NCBI GenBank assembly: GCA_035286745.1
Contig: DATECU010000190.1
Location: 1 to 19,577 of the forward strand
Reading direction: 5' to 3'
From: DATECU01 sp035286745
GTDB taxonomy: Bacteria; Acidobacteriota; Vicinamibacteria; Fen-336
DNA: 19,577 bases
The translations under genes and the position numbers were made by a program. Positions 16,002-19,577 of the stretch are shown piece after piece. The notes beneath the pieces were generated by a model that saw only the letters and a list, made by a program, of their open reading frames with translations, did no database searches and was not told where the DNA came from. Every line of letters starts with the position of its first letter. The first letter of the stretch is position 1.

Positions 16002-17801
16002 CTACTCCTCTGGCTTCCGATCCCGGCGCACCGCGCGGCCTCCACTCTGGTTCGACGACGACGGCGGTTGCGTGGGGGGAGGCGTACGGGGCTCGACCCG
16101 TCGTGGAGGCGCCGCCTCGCGGGGGGCGGCCTCGGGGCGGGTGCGATTGGTGCGGCCCGAGTCGCGGCTGCGACTGGATTCCCCGCCCGACTCGCGTGCC
16201 GACTCGCCTTCATCGCGGTTTCCCCGCAGGCGGCTGAGCGGCCGGAACAGCGGACCCAGCAGGTCGCCAGGCCGCTTGCGATCGCTGTCCTCCGAGCGGG
16301 CGCGGCCCTGTTCGCGGCTCGTCCCTTGCTGGTCGTCGCGTTTGCGCTCCTCGACCCGGCCTCTGGTCCGGTCGGCAGCCCCGGAAGTCCTGGGTGTCGC
16401 CTCGTGGATCGCTCCCGAGTCGCCGTCTCGCTGGGACTCGCGAGGCCGACCGCGCCGCAAGATCTGAGACCGTTCCTGTTCTTGCGCTTCCCGCTCGCTC
16501 TCGTAGCGGGTCCGCGCCGTCGGCGCCGGTATCGTGGTCGCCGGATCGCTCCGCAGCTCTGGGATCGTGTCTCCTGGGCGCGGCCGGGTGCGAACCGTCC
16601 GCGGCGCCGCGAGCGGCCGCTCGGTCACCGACAGCTCGCGGGACAGACGCCGCGCGCCTTCCAGCGGCCGCAGCCGGCCGACCAGGTTCGGCCCGGCGTC
16701 CATCCGGCGTCGGGCCAAGTCGCGCGCCCCCATGTCACCGCGACGCGCCACCGTCCACGTCCCACCAGAGAAGGACCCGCGGGGAACCGCCCGATCCCCG
16801 CGCCGCTCGTGGATCACCACCGGCCGGTCTCGGTGGCCCAGAGCACTCCATCCCACGTAGTCGTCGCTCATGGCCCAACTGACCCAGGCCGGCCCCCAGC
16901 CGCCGGAGGGGATCCAGTACCAGCCCAGCCGGGCCGACCAGCCCCAGCGGCCGTAGTGAGAGACCGCCCAGCCCCAGCTCTCGTTAGGCACCCAGGTCCA
17001 GCCGTAGGCGGTCCACACCCAGCGGCCGTCCGAGTAGGGGCGCCAGGAGCCGCTGACGTAGGGCCGCCACACATGGCCCACCTCGACCTCGTAGTACCAG
17101 GCGCCGTGCTGTTCCAGCTCCGGGCCGTAGACCGAGACCTCGTCGGGCAGGTACTCCGAGCGCTCGCGGGCCCAGGCCTGGCCGCCCTGCCGGTCCTCGT
17201 CCCAACGCGCGAAGTCGTCGAGGTCGCGCCGGTCGAGCGCCCCGGTCCGTCCCACCTCGACGCCGCGGGCAAAGACCTGCTCCCCGGCGCGCACTCGCAG
17301 CCGGCGGTCGCCCTCGACCAGCGCCTCACCCTGGTAGACCGCGATCCTGGTTTCCCCCGCCTCTAGCCCCACGCGGTAGACGCCGCCCTCAACCAGGTCG
17401 ACATAGAGCCCCCCCGGCGCCTCGATCGAGAGGTTGGCCTGGTCGCGTCCCTCCTGCCGTCTAACGATCACGCTCCCGGACCACAGGGCCAGCGCGATGC
17501 GATCCTCGCCCCGGCGTTCCTCGTGGGCGGCGTACTCGATCTTGGTGCGGCGGTCGATCCTGAGCAGGGTGCCGTCGGCGAACTGAAACTCACCCCGGCT
17601 CTCTCGGTCCGTCCACACCCGGTCGCCGGGCAGGAAGGGGAGGTTGGGAACGGCCTCTTCCGCGACCGCCTCCGCGACCCGCTGGATGGTGACCGTCCCC
17701 TCGACATGGAGGACCCGGCCGTGGCGGTAGGAGTCCTGGGCGGAGCCCAGACCCGGCAGGAGGACGGCCAAGGCGGCAAGAGCGAAGCATCGAGCGATCA
17801 T
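16002..17801 (-). CDS. Secreted FecR-domain and Trp-rich (DUF6600-like) protein
   Basis: The 599-residue protein starts at the ATG at 17801: a typical signal peptide (MIARCFALAALAVLLPGLGSAQ) begins there, with GGGGT upstream on the same strand. The frame continues to 17924, but that part is Arg/His-rich and not signal-like. Residues about 28-175 are a FecR-type domain (GRVLHVEGTVTIQR, FLPGDRVWTDRESRGEFQFADG, GGVYRVG). Residues about 232-322 are a Trp/Tyr/Gly-rich repeat block (WRPYVSGSWRPYSDGRWVW, YGWTWVPNESWGWA, GWYWIPSGGWGPAW), as in DUF6600 proteins. The last 270 residues are Arg/Glu/Ser/Pro-rich and probably disordered. Unlike FecR proper, it has no N-terminal anti-sigma part or membrane anchor and no sigma-factor gene beside it, so a role in iron signalling is unlikely. 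A cell-surface or envelope function is inferred. Confidence 0.85.
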   Translation of the reverse strand: MIARCFALAALAVLLPGLGSAQDSYRHGRVLHVEGTVTIQRVAEAVAEEAVPNLPFLPGDRVWTDRESRGEFQFADGTLLRIDRRTKIEYAAHEERRGEDRIALALWSGSVIVRRQEGRDQANLSIEAPGGLYVDLVEGGVYRVGLEAGETRIAVYQGEALVEGDRRLRVRAGEQVFARGVEVGRTGALDRRDLDDFARWDEDRQGGQAWARERSEYLPDEVSVYGPELEQHGAWYYEVEVGHVWRPYVSGSWRPYSDGRWVWTAYGWTWVPNESWGWAVSHYGRWGWSARLGWYWIPSGGWGPAWVSWAMSDDYVGWSALGHRDRPVVIHERRGDRAVPRGSFSGGTWTVARRGDMGARDLARRRMDAGPNLVGRLRPLEGARRLSRELSVTERPLAAPRTVRTRPRPGDTIPELRSDPATTIPAPTARTRYESEREAQEQERSQILRRGRPRESQRDGDSGAIHEATPRTSGAADRTRGRVEERKRDDQQGTSREQGRARSEDSDRKRPGDLLGPLFRPLSRLRGNRDEGESARESGGESSRSRDSGRTNRTRPEAAPREAAPPRRVEPRTPPPTQPPSSSNQSGGRAVRRDRKPEE

Positions 17802-17848
17802 GTGCTTACCCCGTTTCACCAGCCCACCATGCAATCTCCGCGCCCGTG

Positions 17849-17874
17849 GCTGGTGATAGCTAAGTGCTGGTGAT
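17849..17874. repeat. Tandem 9-bp direct repeats upstream of the FecR-domain gene
   Basis: GCTGGTGAT occurs at 17849-17857 and again at 17866-17874, a 17-bp period. The inverse core CACCAGC lies at 17817-17823. The block is about 50-75 bp upstream of the ATG at 17801 and could be an operator, but no regulator is identified. Confidence 0.3.
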
Positions 17875-17905
17875 GCTATGGGTTCTGGAGCGCGCCTTCG
17901 GTGGC

Positions 17906-17993
17906 GCTGTCCCCTGGAGAGCACTCGCTCTGTCTCCGCCGGGCATGGGTACCATCGCCGTTGCTCGCATAAGACCCCGCGCCAGGGGACGGC
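17906..17993. repeat. Inverted repeat directly after the SNF2 helicase gene
   Basis: Arms at 17906-17917 and 17982-17993 match at 11 of 12 positions, including a perfect 9-bp core GTCCCCTGG / CCAGGGGAC (17909-17917 and 17982-17990), around a 64-bp centre. One arm touches the helicase stop codon at 17994-17996. There is no T-tract, so it is either an atypical terminator or a small palindromic element. Confidence 0.4.
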
Positions 17994-19577
17994 CTAGCGC
18001 CCGGCGCCCGCCTTTCGCAACAGCCGCCCCATCCCCTCGAACAGGGCAGCCAGGTCGTCCGCGGCCTCCGGCGGCGCTTCGATGGCGAGGCCGCCATCGT
18101 CGCGGCGCCGGATGGTGAGCCGGGCCAGCAGCCCGCGCACGTCATCCCCCGCAGCGGCTGGGCGCTCCTCGGCCAACGCCAGCGACTGGGCGTCGTCGGG
18201 CGCCTCCTGGCCTTCGTCGGCCGCCGCCACCAGTTGGTCCAGCTCCTGCTCGGCCGAACCCTGCGCCTCGGGACTCTCCTCGACCGCCGGCTCCGGCGCC
18301 CGCGCCGGCTCGACGAGGTGCTCCAGGCGCGAGAGGAAGGACGACGAGCGCTCGAAGCGGACCTCGTTCGATTCGCCGTCGAACAGGCCGGAGAAGAACG
18401 CCTGCTTGTCGGCGACGATGCCGGCGATGCGCGCCTCGATGCTCCCTTCCGTGATCAGGTTGTAGACGTCGATCGGCAGCTTTTGGCCCAAGCGGTAGAT
18501 GCGGCCGATGCGCTGCTCGAGCACCGCGGGGTTCCACGGCAGGTCGAGGTTGATGCAGCAACTCGCGGCGCGCTGGAGGTTCAGGCCCACGCCGCCCGCG
18601 TCGGTGGCGAACAGCACGCAGGTGGCCGGATCGTCGTGGAAGTCCACGATGTTCTGGGTGCGCCGGCGGGCCGCCTCCTGCCCCGTGAAAAAAGCCGCGC
18701 GCAAGCCCGCCCCCTCCAGCACGTCCCGGGCTGCCCAGTGCGCCAGCGTGAGCATGCGGCGCCATTGACTGAAGACGACCGCCTTGCGGCCCTGCTGCAC
18801 CACGACCTGCGCCAGGATCTCGCGCAGGTGGCCGAGCTTAGGGCTCGCCAGCTCCCTGAGCGTCGTCTCGTCCGGCCGCGCCGTGCGCGAGAGCGCCGGC
18901 CAGGTGTCTTCGAAGCGGAACTGGGCCATGCCGTTCGCGATGATGCGCTGCGTGGTCAGGTAGCTCATGAGCCTCAGGAACTCGGCCTGCGTGAGTGGCC
19001 TGCGCCGCGCCTGGGCCACGAGGCGCGCGATCGGCAGGTCCAGCTCCGCGTGCGCCTCCGCCTGGGCCTCGGTGATCGCCACCGGCACCACGGTGTCGGT
19101 GCGCGAGGGGAGCTGGCCGGCGACCTCGCTGCGGCCGCGGCGCAGCAAGCAGCCGGAAAGGCGCGCCCGCAGCGTGTCCAGGTGCCGCGCCCCCACGACT
19201 TCCCGCTTCCCGTCCGCGTACTGCGCATGCAGAGGCGTCAGGCGCCACTTGGGCTCGAGCGCCATGTCGTCGACCCAGTCCAGGAGCGAGGCCAGCTCGT
19301 CGAGCCGGTTCTCCATGGGCGTGCCGGTGAGCACCAGGCGGTAGACGGGTCTGAGCGCCTTGACGTAGGCGGCCGTCTTGGTCGCCCAGTTCTTGATGCG
19401 CTGGGCCTCGTCGAGCACCACCAGGTCGGCCTTCCAGCGTTGAATGAGGTCGAGGTCGCGGAGCACCTGCTCGTAGTTGGTCACCAGGAAGCCGCGCCGG
19501 GTGGCGCGATACGCCGCCGCGCGGGCGGCCGGAGTACCGTCGACGATGGCGAGTGGGGTATCGCTGAAAAGCCGCCA
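17994..19577 (-). CDS. SNF2-family DEAD/DEAH helicase, N-terminus beyond window
   Basis: The minus-strand frame is open from the right edge (19577) to the TAG at 17994-17996, 527 codons. The GTG at 19484 is internal, because coding continues upstream (for example RRGFLVTNYEQV across it). Motif II reads VVLDEAQRIKN and motif III-like TGTPMENRLDELASLLDWV. The C-terminal helicase lobe has VVFSQWRRML, motif V TDAGGVGLNLQ and motif VI QRIGRIYRLGQ, so both ATPase lobes are represented, although Walker A lies outside. The last 130 residues form an acidic, Ala-rich tail with no recognised domain. SNF2 proteins translocate on double-stranded DNA and displace or remodel bound proteins; RapA is a bacterial example and others belong to restriction or phage-defence systems. 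The visible neighbours give no defence partner, so the role stays open. Confidence 0.9.
   Translation of the reverse strand, partial: WRLFSDTPLAIVDGTPAARAAAYRATRRGFLVTNYEQVLRDLDLIQRWKADLVVLDEAQRIKNWATKTAAYVKALRPVYRLVLTGTPMENRLDELASLLDWVDDMALEPKWRLTPLHAQYADGKREVVGARHLDTLRARLSGCLLRRGRSEVAGQLPSRTDTVVPVAITEAQAEAHAELDLPIARLVAQARRRPLTQAEFLRLMSYLTTQRIIANGMAQFRFEDTWPALSRTARPDETTLRELASPKLGHLREILAQVVVQQGRKAVVFSQWRRMLTLAHWAARDVLEGAGLRAAFFTGQEAARRRTQNIVDFHDDPATCVLFATDAGGVGLNLQRAASCCINLDLPWNPAVLEQRIGRIYRLGQKLPIDVYNLITEGSIEARIAGIVADKQAFFSGLFDGESNEVRFERSSSFLSRLEHLVEPARAPEPAVEESPEAQGSAEQELDQLVAAADEGQEAPDDAQSLALAEERPAAAGDDVRGLLARLTIRRRDDGGLAIEAPPEAADDLAALFEGMGRLLRKAGAGR

Noticed and set aside
15381..17366. 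A 661-codon open frame on the + strand opposite PBP1A and the FecR-domain gene
   Set aside because: It spans two well-supported genes on the other strand and has no recognisable motif. Long antisense frames are expected from GC-rich codon bias.

Overview
The window is 19.6 kb of GC-rich, gene-dense bacterial DNA, with no tRNA, rRNA, CRISPR array or insertion sequence that I can see. The gene content fits a Gram-negative (diderm) bacterium: lipoprotein N-acyltransferase, a SPOR-domain protein, a bifunctional PBP1A, and lipoprotein signals. The mix of DUF4388, FecR plus Trp-rich DUF6600-like repeats, a PD40/TolB-like lipoprotein and an NfeD/slipin pair suggests Acidobacteriota, or less likely Myxococcota. 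That placement is an inference from gene families, not a phylogenetic result.

Region 1 (1-4820, + strand) looks accessory and is mostly exported proteins. It starts with the 3' part of a large metzincin-type zinc protease (HEILHTFGIVHD plus a Met-turn). Two tandem, diverged paralogues follow, each with a signal peptide, a beta-rich domain and a helical tail. The last gene is a small lipoprotein. Between the two paralogues is about 400 bp that holds coding-like fragments broken by stops. This is the least familiar part of the window.

Region 2 (4894-13446, + strand) is a housekeeping run. It begins with an NfeD membrane serine protease, its slipin partner and a DUF4388 protein. These are tightly packed behind a good sigma70-type promoter whose -10 lies almost on the start codon. 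A SPOR-domain membrane protein, lipoyl synthase (lipA) and apolipoprotein N-acyltransferase (lnt) follow. Next is prfB (release factor 2), which must be read through an in-frame TGA by +1 programmed frameshifting; without this it appears to lack its N-terminus. A TolB-like beta-propeller lipoprotein ends the run.

Region 3 (13447-13637) is a convergent intergenic gap carrying a 129-bp element with 24-bp imperfect inverted ends.

Region 4 (13638-19577, - strand) carries, in transcription order, the C-terminal part of an SNF2-family helicase that runs off the right edge, a secreted FecR-domain/Trp-rich protein with a long Arg-rich tail, and PBP1A. PBP1A has a good -10 box abutting its start codon. 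The gap between the helicase and the FecR gene contains an inverted repeat and a pair of 9-bp direct repeats.
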